Part shown: in pieces, positions 1-5,488 of the stretch
Position numbering within the stretch: position 1 is the stretch's first letter
Layout: each line of letters opens with the position of its first letter
DNA from: Patescibacteria group bacterium
GTDB lineage: Bacteria > Patescibacteriota > UBA1384 > XYA2-FULL-43-10 > 1-14-0-10-43-13
Assembly: GCA_022705465.1 (NCBI GenBank)
Contig: JAKJEK010000067.1
Coordinates: 1-5,488, forward strand
Direction: 5' to 3'
Length of the DNA: 5,488 nucleotides
The notes under the pieces: model-generated
What the model saw: the letters and a program-made list of their open reading frames with translations, nothing else
The model's database searches: none
Told to the model about the DNA's origin: nothing
Position numbers and translations under genes: made by a program

Positions 1-560
1 ATGTTCAGACAGGGACGGACTCTGAGATTACTCTAGATCACCAGCCAATCAGCGGTTTGCCAGTTCACAAACGAGCGCAAGAGGGTATTTTTATCTCACA
101 CCAAACCCCTCCGGCACTCAGCGGAGTAACAGTCTTCCAATTACTTAGAGTGGCGCTTGGAGGCAAACTTGATCCGATCGAACTGCGCCTGAAAATCTCT
201 GAATATGCCAAACAACTTGGTATCCCTGCCGACCTGCTTGACCGGCCGCTAAACGATGGGTTCTCGGGAGGTGAACGCAAGAAGTTTGAGCTACTTCAAG
301 CAGCAATACTTAAACCCAGGTTCTTAATATTTGACGAAATTGATAGTGGGGTTGACCTTGATGCCTTAAAGACAATTACGACATTCATTAAGTCAGAGTG
401 GATTGGTAAGTCAACAGTGGTGCTTATCACCCATAACCCTCGTCTGTTAAGGTATATTTCCCCTGATTCAGTAATTATTATACGTGATGGCAGTATTACC
501 GCTACTGGAAGCCACGAATTGGTAAATAAGATAGAGAAACAAGGTTACGACACAATCTAA
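1..560 (+). CDS. sufC: SufC, Fe-S assembly ABC-type ATPase (5' truncated by window)
   Basis: Cytosolic ATPase subunit of the SufBCD scaffold; its ATP-driven dimerisation reshapes SufB-SufD during cluster assembly. The reading frame is open from base 3 and gives 185 residues. SufC is usually about 240-250, so roughly 55-65 N-terminal residues, including Walker A, lie before the window. A TTG at 57 is an internal codon, not a start: the frame upstream still reads as SufC. Visible in order: the Q-loop region (GIFISHQTP, about bases 87-113), the ABC signature GFSGGERKK (258-284), Walker B with its glutamate (FLIFDEIDSG, about 321-353), and the H-loop histidine (ITHNPR, His codon 432-434). GFSGGE followed by basic residues and DEIDSG-DLDALK are typical of SufC rather than transport ATPases. 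The stop TAA is one base before sufB, which supports operon membership. No broken motif is seen in the visible part. Confidence 0.95.
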   Translation, partial: VQTGTDSEITLDHQPISGLPVHKRAQEGIFISHQTPPALSGVTVFQLLRVALGGKLDPIELRLKISEYAKQLGIPADLLDRPLNDGFSGGERKKFELLQAAILKPRFLIFDEIDSGVDLDALKTITTFIKSEWIGKSTVVLITHNPRLLRYISPDSVIIIRDGSITATGSHELVNKIEKQGYDTI

Positions 561-561
561 C

Positions 562-1968
562 ATGACAAGTACAGATGACATTAAAAATATTAATGACGAC
601 TACCGATATGGCTTTGCGATGCCCGAGCGTGCGACTCACAAAGTCCAGCCTGGCCTGAACGCCGAGGTTGTCTCTGCTATCGCAGACATCAAGCAAGAGC
701 CGGAATGGATGAGGCTATTCAGACAGAGATCGTACGAAATTTTCCTGCAAAAGCCAATGCCAGAATGGGGAGCCAACCTTACGACAGTTGATTTTGATAG
801 TCTCACCTACTTTATCCGGGCAACTGATGAGCAGAAGTATTCATGGGAGGATCTGCCGGCCGAAATTAAAGATACATACGACCGGATCGGCGTACCAAAA
901 GCAGAACGTGATTTCCTGGCGGGGGTGTCAGCTCAATATGAATCAGAAGTTGTCTACGAAAGTATTAAATCAGAGCTAGAGAGTCAGGGTGTCATTTTTT
1001 GCGACATGGATACAGCCGTAAGACGTTATCCCGACTTGGTTAAGAAGTATTTTGGCACACTAGTTCCACCAAGCGACAATAAATTTGCTGCTCTAAATTC
1101 CGCTGTATGGTCCGGGGGGTCATTTATCTACATACCGAAAGGGGTTAAAGTCGAACTTCCGCTCCAAGCGTACTTTAGAATTAATTCCCAATCGTTCGGG
1201 CAATTTGAAAGAACATTGATTATTGCTGACGAAGGCAGTTATGTTCACTATACCGAGGGATGCACCGCCCCGATTTATTCGTCAAACTCACTGCACGCAG
1301 CAGTGGTTGAGATTTTTGTAGGCAAGAATGCCCACGTTCGCTATACCACCGTTCAAAACTGGAGCAAGAATATATTCAACCTTGTGACCAAACGCGCCAA
1401 AGTGTCAGAGAATGGCCTAATGCAGTGGATTGATTGCAATCTTGGAAGTTGCGTAACAATGAAATATCCGGCGATTTATCTCATAGGCAGAAAAGCTAGA
1501 GGAGAAACATATTCGATCGCATATGCCGGCAAAGGACAACACCAAGATGCTGGCGCGAAGATGCTTCATCTGGCGCCGGAAACCAGCTCACGAGTTATTT
1601 CTAAATCAATCTCAAAGCATGGCGGTCGAACCTCTTACCGGGGACTCACCTATGTGCCACATGGCTCAACGGGATCAAAGTCCTATGTTGCCTGTGACGC
1701 TCTAATCCTCGATGCTGAATCGCGTTCAGATACGTATCCGGTTATGAAAGTGCACGAGAACGAAAGCGTGATTCAACACGAGGCAACCGTGGAGCGCATC
1801 AGCGAGGAAAAACTGTTTTATCTCGGATCCCGCGGTGTTAACAGACAGGAAGCAGAAGGCTTACTGGTCAACGGATTTATTGATCAGGTTACAAAGGAGA
1901 TACCGCTTGAATATACCGTTGAACTGTACCGCTTAATGAACGCCGAGATGGAAGGAAGTGTAGGATAA
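562..1968 (+). CDS. sufB: SufB, Fe-S cluster scaffold subunit
   Basis: Scaffold subunit of SufBCD, on which the nascent cluster is built from persulfide sulfur and iron. It has 468 residues, normal for SufB: a helical N-terminal part (about 1-140), a beta-helix core, and a C-terminal helical segment ending in the characteristic EGSVG. Residues reported as essential in E. coli SufB have clear counterparts here: Arg206/Asn208 (FRIN), Cys234 (EGCTAP), Gln265/Trp267 (VQNW), Lys277 (VTKR), Cys378 (VACDALIL, equivalent to Cys405) and Glu407 (QHEAT, equivalent to Glu434). These alignments are by eye and memory. The loop after VQNW is shorter than in E. coli. The ATG at 562 follows the sufC stop by one base. 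No good Shine-Dalgarno sits at normal spacing (AAGG at 541-544 is 17 bases away), so translation is probably coupled to sufC. No odd features otherwise. Confidence 0.97.
   Translation: MTSTDDIKNINDDYRYGFAMPERATHKVQPGLNAEVVSAIADIKQEPEWMRLFRQRSYEIFLQKPMPEWGANLTTVDFDSLTYFIRATDEQKYSWEDLPAEIKDTYDRIGVPKAERDFLAGVSAQYESEVVYESIKSELESQGVIFCDMDTAVRRYPDLVKKYFGTLVPPSDNKFAALNSAVWSGGSFIYIPKGVKVELPLQAYFRINSQSFGQFERTLIIADEGSYVHYTEGCTAPIYSSNSLHAAVVEIFVGKNAHVRYTTVQNWSKNIFNLVTKRAKVSENGLMQWIDCNLGSCVTMKYPAIYLIGRKARGETYSIAYAGKGQHQDAGAKMLHLAPETSSRVISKSISKHGGRTSYRGLTYVPHGSTGSKSYVACDALILDAESRSDTYPVMKVHENESVIQHEATVERISEEKLFYLGSRGVNRQEAEGLLVNGFIDQVTKEIPLEYTVELYRLMNAEMEGSVG
1962..1965 (+). promoter_or_regulatory. Ribosome binding site of sufD
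   Basis: AGGA lies six bases before the ATG at 1972, inside the last codons and just before the stop of sufB. It supports the chosen short start of sufD as a real initiation site rather than an internal methionine of a longer gene. A second AAGGA at 1952-1956 is too far upstream to be best placed. Confidence 0.6.
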
Positions 1969-1971
1969 TAA

Positions 1972-2571
1972 ATGATCACCTATTTAAACGCACAAAGTCC
2001 TCATAACCAGCATATCCTGGTGGAGAAACCCGGCAAATCCCTTATCTTTGCCTTTAACTTTAGTGGCAGTATCTTTGTCGACATCGCCGCTGAAAACGCC
2101 CTAGTGACGATTCTGGGGGCATATACGGGCACTAAAAAGGAGTGCTATGCTCTGCGCACTACCCAAAATCACCGAGCTCCCAACAGCTGTTCACAGCTAC
2201 TAATCAAGGGAGTGTTTGATGGGGAATCATCGTTTAGCTACGAAGGATTAATTCGAATTGAAAAGATTGCACAACAAACCCTGGCAAAACAAAGCAACTT
2301 AAACTTAATACTATCCCCCTCAGCTTCGGTTAACTCAAAACCGTTTCTGGAGATTTTGGCCGACGACGTAATCTGCAGTCACAGCTCTACAACTGGCCAT
2401 CCTTCAGAGGAGGAGATCGAATATCTTGCCGGACGCGGGATTAGTAGCCATGAGGCAAAGACGCTGTTAGCTAGCGCATTTTTTCATGATGTATTTCGAA
2501 AGACCGAGTTTATTAGCGAGCACGCGGGTATTTCGGCTTGCCGAAAGAAGATAGCATCACTATGGAAATAA
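1972..2571 (+). CDS. sufD: Half-length SufD-like scaffold subunit
   Basis: Probable SufD, the partner of SufB in the SufBCD scaffold, but only 199 residues against roughly 400 or more in model bacteria. The helical N-terminal domain and part of the beta-helix are absent. What remains matches the C-terminal SufB/SufD core. Residues 67-100 follow the pattern H-x6-S-x4-KGV-x-D-x5-F-x-G-x-I-x-I; then come AQQTLAKQSNLNLILS (100-115), PFLEILADDVICSH (124-137) and YLAGRGISSHEAKTLL (151-166). His137 in the CSH motif corresponds to E. coli SufD His360, which lies at the SufB-SufD assembly interface. The EGCTAP and C-terminal CDA/HEA cysteine-glutamate features of SufB are missing, so it is SufD-like rather than a second SufB. 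ATG is chosen at 1972, three bases after the sufB stop, with AGGA at 1962-1965. The frame is intact without stops, so this looks like a compact gene rather than decay. Family assignment is firm; equivalence to full SufD is inferred. Confidence 0.88.
   Translation: MITYLNAQSPHNQHILVEKPGKSLIFAFNFSGSIFVDIAAENALVTILGAYTGTKKECYALRTTQNHRAPNSCSQLLIKGVFDGESSFSYEGLIRIEKIAQQTLAKQSNLNLILSPSASVNSKPFLEILADDVICSHSSTTGHPSEEEIEYLAGRGISSHEAKTLLASAFFHDVFRKTEFISEHAGISACRKKIASLWK
2531..2546 (+). promoter_or_regulatory. Small hairpin with CUUG tetraloop at sufS translation start
   Basis: TTTCGG (2531-2536) pairs perfectly with CCGAAA (2541-2546) around the loop CTTG (2537-2540). G-C closes the loop, the arrangement known from the stable CUUG tetraloops of rRNA. 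The hairpin lies within the sufD coding sequence and ends directly at the weak Shine-Dalgarno GAAG (2547-2550), 11 bases before the sufS ATG. It could tune ribosome access to sufS; ribosomes translating sufD would melt it. There is no following T-run, so it is not a terminator. The structure is seen; the function is inferred and could be chance. Confidence 0.35.
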
Positions 2572-3791
2572 TTCCAGAGAAAATTAAAACTGACTTCCCG
2601 ATATTTAACGACAAACCAGAATTGGTTTATCTTGACTCAGCAGCGTCTTCCCTTAAACCCAAACGGGTCATCGACAAGCTTGTCGAGTATTACACGCAGT
2701 ACCCAGTCAACATCCATCGAGGTATATATTCACTGTCTGAAAAAGCCACAGCGGAATACGAGGAAACCCGTCGAGTTGTTGCTCGATTCATCGGTGCAAG
2801 AAATGAAAACGAGATAGTGTTTACGCGCGGTACCACTGAATCGATTAATGGACTGGCTTATGTGTTGGAGCCTAGAATTAGCTCTAAAGATGAGATCGCC
2901 GTCTCTATCTTAGAGCACCATTCAAACCTGCTTCCCTGGCAGCAGTTAGCAGCGCGAACCGGAGCAAAGCTAACACTGTTTGATATTAATGATGATGGCA
3001 TCCTTACTGACCTTCGCGGAAGAAAATGGGAGCCAATGGCCAGCACGAAGATTCTGGCAATTACATATGCCTCCAACGTTACGGGCAACATTTATCCAGT
3101 TAAAGATATTATCCATCGTGCCAGACTATGCAATCCCGATATTGTTACAATCGTTGACGCCGCCCAAGCTGCACCGCACGTTAGCCTTAATGTCGCAGAC
3201 ATCGATTGTGATCTGCTGGCTTTCTCGGCCCACAAAATGCTCGGTCCAACTGGAGTCGGTGTTTTGTATGGAAAACAATCTATACTAAACAAGCTTCCTC
3301 CTTTCCACTTTGGGGGAGAAATGGTGGAGAAGGCATCTCTGTATGAATCGACTTTCAAAGAAGCCCCTCACAAGTTCGAAGCGGGTACTCCACCGATCGC
3401 TGAAGTGATTGCCCTGAAAGAAGCGGTAGAATATCTTAACAATTCCACGCTCAAGCTAGTTGAAGATCACCAGCAACAATTGGCTAACTATGCAGTCACA
3501 ATACTTAAAGATACCTTCGGCCGTAAGGTAAACATCGTTTCCGAGACGAATAGGTTTCCTAATGCGGGCATCGTAAGTTTTTCGCTCGAAGAAGTGCATC
3601 CGCACGACGCAGCACAATTGCTTACTGACCATCAAATTGCAGTTCGCGCCGGCCAGCATTGTGCTTCACCGCTGCACCAACACCTTGGCATCGGAGCAAC
3701 TTTACGAGCAAGCTTTTATATATATAACAACGAAAAAGATGTTGACCGGTTGGTTTCCGGATTGTCGTACGTCTTTGGGGTAATGAGGTAG
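2562..3791 (+). CDS. sufS: SufS, PLP-dependent cysteine desulfurase (group II)
   Basis: Converts cysteine to alanine and holds the sulfur as a persulfide for transfer to SufU. From the ATG at 2562 it is 409 residues, the usual SufS length. Visible: YLDSAASSLKP near the N-terminus, EHHSN (118-122; the histidine stacks on PLP in the family), VDAAQAAPH with the PLP-pairing Asp199, SAHKMLGPTGVG with the Schiff-base Lys225, AGTPP (274-278), RAGQHCASPL with catalytic Cys367, and LRASFYIYN with Arg381 for substrate carboxylate binding. HPHD (346-349) matches B. subtilis SufS, where the second histidine engages the zinc of SufU; this fits the sufU gene next door. The frame extends up to a TTG at 2538, but that codon sits in a hairpin loop and adds eight non-family residues, so ATG is preferred. 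The first 10 bases overlap the end of sufD, which suggests translational coupling. Confidence 0.96.
   Translation: MEIIPEKIKTDFPIFNDKPELVYLDSAASSLKPKRVIDKLVEYYTQYPVNIHRGIYSLSEKATAEYEETRRVVARFIGARNENEIVFTRGTTESINGLAYVLEPRISSKDEIAVSILEHHSNLLPWQQLAARTGAKLTLFDINDDGILTDLRGRKWEPMASTKILAITYASNVTGNIYPVKDIIHRARLCNPDIVTIVDAAQAAPHVSLNVADIDCDLLAFSAHKMLGPTGVGVLYGKQSILNKLPPFHFGGEMVEKASLYESTFKEAPHKFEAGTPPIAEVIALKEAVEYLNNSTLKLVEDHQQQLANYAVTILKDTFGRKVNIVSETNRFPNAGIVSFSLEEVHPHDAAQLLTDHQIAVRAGQHCASPLHQHLGIGATLRASFYIYNNEKDVDRLVSGLSYVFGVMR
3785..3788 (+). promoter_or_regulatory. Ribosome binding site of sufU
   Basis: GAGG lies seven bases before the ATG at 3796, overlapping the last sense codons of sufS. It is the best-spaced Shine-Dalgarno of the operon and fixes the sufU start. 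Confidence 0.65.
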
Positions 3792-3795
3792 CTAC

Positions 3796-4170
3796 ATGGA
3801 TTCGATTTACCAGGAAGTTATACTTCACCACTACAAATACCCGAAAAACTTCGGACACATACACAAACCCACCCACGCAAGCCATAAGAATAATCCCCTC
3901 TGTGGTGATGATATCAGTATAGAGATTGGCGCTGAGAATGGGACAGTTGTTCGCGTTGGGTTCACCGGATCAGGATGCGCCTTGGCAACTGCTTCAGCTT
4001 CAATACTAATGGAACACATAAAGGGCATGAGGCTTAACGATGTCGCCAGCCTTACTTCTGAAAACTTACTTGCCTTAATAGGTGTTAGCCCCTCGCCGAG
4101 TCGCCTAAAATGCGCTCTTTTACCCTTGGAAGTCCTTCACTCGACGCTGTCGCACCCTCTGACGCAATGA
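3796..4170 (+). CDS. sufU: SufU, zinc-type sulfur acceptor for SufS
   Basis: Likely accepts persulfide sulfur from SufS and passes it to the SufBCD scaffold. It has 124 residues, shorter than the about 145 of B. subtilis SufU. The N-terminus (IYQEVILHHYKYPKNFG) is typical of the IscU/SufU fold. The zinc ligands are all present: Cys36 and Asp38 (LCGDD), Cys61 (GSGCALATASAS) and Cys106 (SRLKCALLP). The shortening falls between residues about 77 and 95, where the Firmicute SufU-specific insert is reduced. This makes it somewhat IscU-like in size, but the SufS neighbour and R-x-KC-A motif favour SufU. The start ATG at 3796 has a good GAGG at 3785-3788 and lies four bases after the sufS stop. Eighteen residues follow Cys106, as expected for a complete family member. 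The last 86 bases are also coding on the - strand. Confidence 0.9.
   Translation: MDSIYQEVILHHYKYPKNFGHIHKPTHASHKNNPLCGDDISIEIGAENGTVVRVGFTGSGCALATASASILMEHIKGMRLNDVASLTSENLLALIGVSPSPSRLKCALLPLEVLHSTLSHPLTQ
4085..4170. other. 86-base convergent coding overlap, sufU 3' end / kinase 3' end
   Basis: Both strands code here. On the + strand it holds the last 28 codons of sufU, including zinc ligand Cys106. On the - strand it encodes the unconserved tail of the kinase, ending in TAA at 4087-4085. In this phase the third base of each sufU codon is the second base of a kinase codon, and the third base of each kinase codon is the second of a sufU codon, so silent change in either gene is restricted. 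I find no hairpin plus T-run terminator for either gene in or beside the overlap; each transcript must end inside the other gene or by a factor-dependent route. Confidence 0.8.
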
Positions 4171-5488
4171 TTCTAGTCACCGACTCGGAAGCCTGAGTAC
4201 TTGCAAGAGGCAGATAGACCGAAAAGTGGCTACCATGCCTCTTATCTGATTCAACGGTGATCTTGCCGCCATGGTTTTCGACAATACTCTTGGCGATGTA
4301 GAGCCCAAGACCTGTCCCCTGCTGCTCTTGCGGCTTGTCGGCAGAGAAGCGTCCTGCCTGATAGAACTTGTTAAACAACAACTGCTGATCTTTTTTGCTA
4401 ATGCCAACACCAGTATCGATAACATTAATGATCAAATACTGGTCCTTGGCACCCAGGGATAGCGTAACTTTTCCTTCGTCAGTAAACTTTATGGCGTTTT
4501 CAATTAGCCGCTGAAGGGCTTCTTGAATTTTTTCAGGGTCAACATAGACTTTTGGTATTGCCTGGAATGGGGAATTGTATGACAACTCGATTCCCTTACT
4601 ATCAGCCCAGTTTCGGAAGGTATCGATAGCCTGCTCGATAATCAAAGAAATATCAGCCTCGATCCGGTAAAGTTGAAACTTCTCGTGATCAATCCGGGAG
4701 ACACTAAGAAGATCGCGCGAAAGACGGGAAAGACGCCTGGTGCCGTCTAATAAGGGCTTTAACATCTCCCTTTGACGCTTATCAAATCCTCCGATATTTT
4801 CATCAACGATCATTGATAGGGTTCCCTGAATGACAGCAATAGGGGTATTCAGTTCGTGGGTAGCCATTTGTAAAAACTCATCTTTCAGTTTATCCAGTGC
4901 CCGCAGCTCCTCCTTGTCCTTGCGCAATTGAGAATTGTGTTCCTGAAGTCGTTGGGTTTTGTCTGCCTCCGAAAGAATAGAGCGAACAAACAACGCTGAG
5001 ATACTCACTACCATCAGAAACAGGACTAGATTAAACACAGTGGGGTTGGCCATTAACCAAATAAACACCATTAGCACCAGGCAAAATGCCCAAATCTCCG
5101 ACAGAACTATACGAATGTTTAGCAGATGATGAGCAGTCGCAGCATAGATCATGGAGAGGGAGATAAATAACGTAAACGACGGGCCGAGATGATTAAACTT
5201 ATAAATCCCATACAAGGGAAGCACCAAATTAACCGTGGCAGCAGAAATGATGGTTAATGTTAAACCAGCGGAAATAAACTTCAGTTGTACTTTTTTAATC
5301 CCATCGAGCTCTAGATTAGCCCGGTAAAGCATGTAACCCAAGACAACGAGTGACACCACAAAATAAACGGAAAAGACTGAGAGTAGAATGCCTGGTTCTG
5401 AAGTATAGATATAACCGTCAAGAACTGTCACATCTTTAAACAATAGGCTGTCATAAAGCGAAAGCAAGGAAATCGTGTAGGCGGGGAG
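4085..5488 (-). CDS. Membrane sensor histidine kinase, N-terminus beyond window
   Basis: Two-component sensor kinase in the cytoplasmic membrane; signal unknown. The frame stays open to base 5488, so the TTG at 5467 is not taken as the start. Numbering residues from that TTG: hydrophobic spans at about 28-48, 62-85, 93-113, 125-139 and 142-162 resemble a 7TM-type kinase sensor region (HLGPSFTLF then HHLLNIRIV is typical). A charged, probably coiled-coil linker spans about 166-197. The HisKA domain has the H-box ATHELNTP with phospho-acceptor His204. The HATPase domain has the N-box LIENAIKF (Asn324), G1 box DTGVGI (351-356), F-box LFNKFYQ (364-370) and G2 box GTGLGLYIAKS (384-394). The domain ends near LPLA (419-422). 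A further 38-residue tail has no recognisable domain, and most of it is antisense to sufU. No response regulator is in the window, so the partner is unknown. An active kinase is expected, since all boxes are intact. Confidence 0.93.
   Translation of the reverse strand, partial: LPAYTISLLSLYDSLLFKDVTVLDGYIYTSEPGILLSVFSVYFVVSLVVLGYMLYRANLELDGIKKVQLKFISAGLTLTIISAATVNLVLPLYGIYKFNHLGPSFTLFISLSMIYAATAHHLLNIRIVLSEIWAFCLVLMVFIWLMANPTVFNLVLFLMVVSISALFVRSILSEADKTQRLQEHNSQLRKDKEELRALDKLKDEFLQMATHELNTPIAVIQGTLSMIVDENIGGFDKRQREMLKPLLDGTRRLSRLSRDLLSVSRIDHEKFQLYRIEADISLIIEQAIDTFRNWADSKGIELSYNSPFQAIPKVYVDPEKIQEALQRLIENAIKFTDEGKVTLSLGAKDQYLIINVIDTGVGISKKDQQLLFNKFYQAGRFSADKPQEQQGTGLGLYIAKSIVENHGGKITVESDKRHGSHFSVYLPLASTQASESVTRIIASEGATASSEGLPRVKERILGDSARG

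Noticed and set aside
57..59. TTG as the start codon of the first gene
   Set aside because: The frame is open from base 3 and upstream codons still read as SufC; starting here would remove more of the ATPase, which already lacks Walker A only because of the window edge.
2538..2540. TTG start giving a 417-residue SufS
   Set aside because: It adds eight residues not typical of the family, lies in a hairpin loop without a ribosome binding site, and an ATG 24 bases later gives a normal SufS length.
1972..2571. Reading sufD as a pseudogene because of its length
   Set aside because: The frame is intact, has a well-placed ribosome binding site and start, keeps the conserved residues, and overlaps sufS in a coupled manner; decay would be expected to break these.
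2858..3885. Several - strand open frames of 67-88 codons opposite sufS and sufU
   Set aside because: They lie wholly or mostly antisense to strongly conserved genes and show no recognisable domain; treated as shadow frames.
4096..4188. 8-base inverted repeat CCGAGTCG / CGACTCGG (4096-4103 and 4181-4188) as a bidirectional terminator
   Set aside because: The arms are 77 bases apart, the match does not extend, and no T-run follows on either strand; likely chance.
4271..4462. Short + strand open frame downstream of sufU
   Set aside because: It is the antisense of the kinase ATP-binding domain, has no family resemblance, and shows no convincing ribosome binding site.
5465..5467. TTG as the start codon of the kinase
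   Set aside because: The frame continues to the window end, and the extra residues (LPAYTIS) continue a hydrophobic segment fitting the membrane sensor region, so the gene is truncated by the window.

Overview
The window carries an iron-sulfur cluster assembly (SUF) operon on the + strand, in the order sufC-sufB-sufD-sufS-sufU. A membrane-bound sensor histidine kinase lies on the - strand and converges on it. Every base lies in or within a few bases of one of these six genes. I see no RNA gene, mobile element, CRISPR array or long non-coding stretch.

Layout: bases 1-560 hold the 3' three quarters of sufC (ATPase; its Walker A end lies before the window). sufB (562-1968) is full length and keeps the catalytic residues. 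The sufD-like gene (1972-2571) is only 199 codons, about half the usual size, but it keeps the C-terminal core and the key histidine. sufS (2562-3791) is a complete group II cysteine desulfurase. sufU (3796-4170) is a short zinc-type sulfur-transfer partner. Gaps are 1-4 bases, or a 10-base overlap at sufD/sufS, so the five genes are almost certainly one translationally coupled transcript. The operon promoter is outside the window. The kinase (4085-5488, N-terminus beyond the window) overlaps the last 86 bases of sufU tail to tail.

How they work together: SufS removes sulfur from cysteine as a persulfide, SufU takes it up, and the SufB-SufC-SufD scaffold assembles the cluster, with SufC supplying ATP-driven conformational change. 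SufE, an A-type carrier and a SufR-type regulator are not visible here. The kinase has no partner response regulator in the window, and nothing shows that it controls the suf genes.

Organism: a bacterium of moderate GC with very tight gene packing. TGA is used as a stop (sufU), which fits the standard bacterial code and not code 25. The CBDSU order, half-length SufD, short SufU and a kinase with a 7TM-like sensor region recall Patescibacteria (CPR) or similar uncultured lineages. This is an inference from style, not a demonstrated placement. No undescribed system is evident. The points most worth a second look are the mini-SufD, the convergent coding overlap, and a small hairpin at the sufS ribosome binding site.
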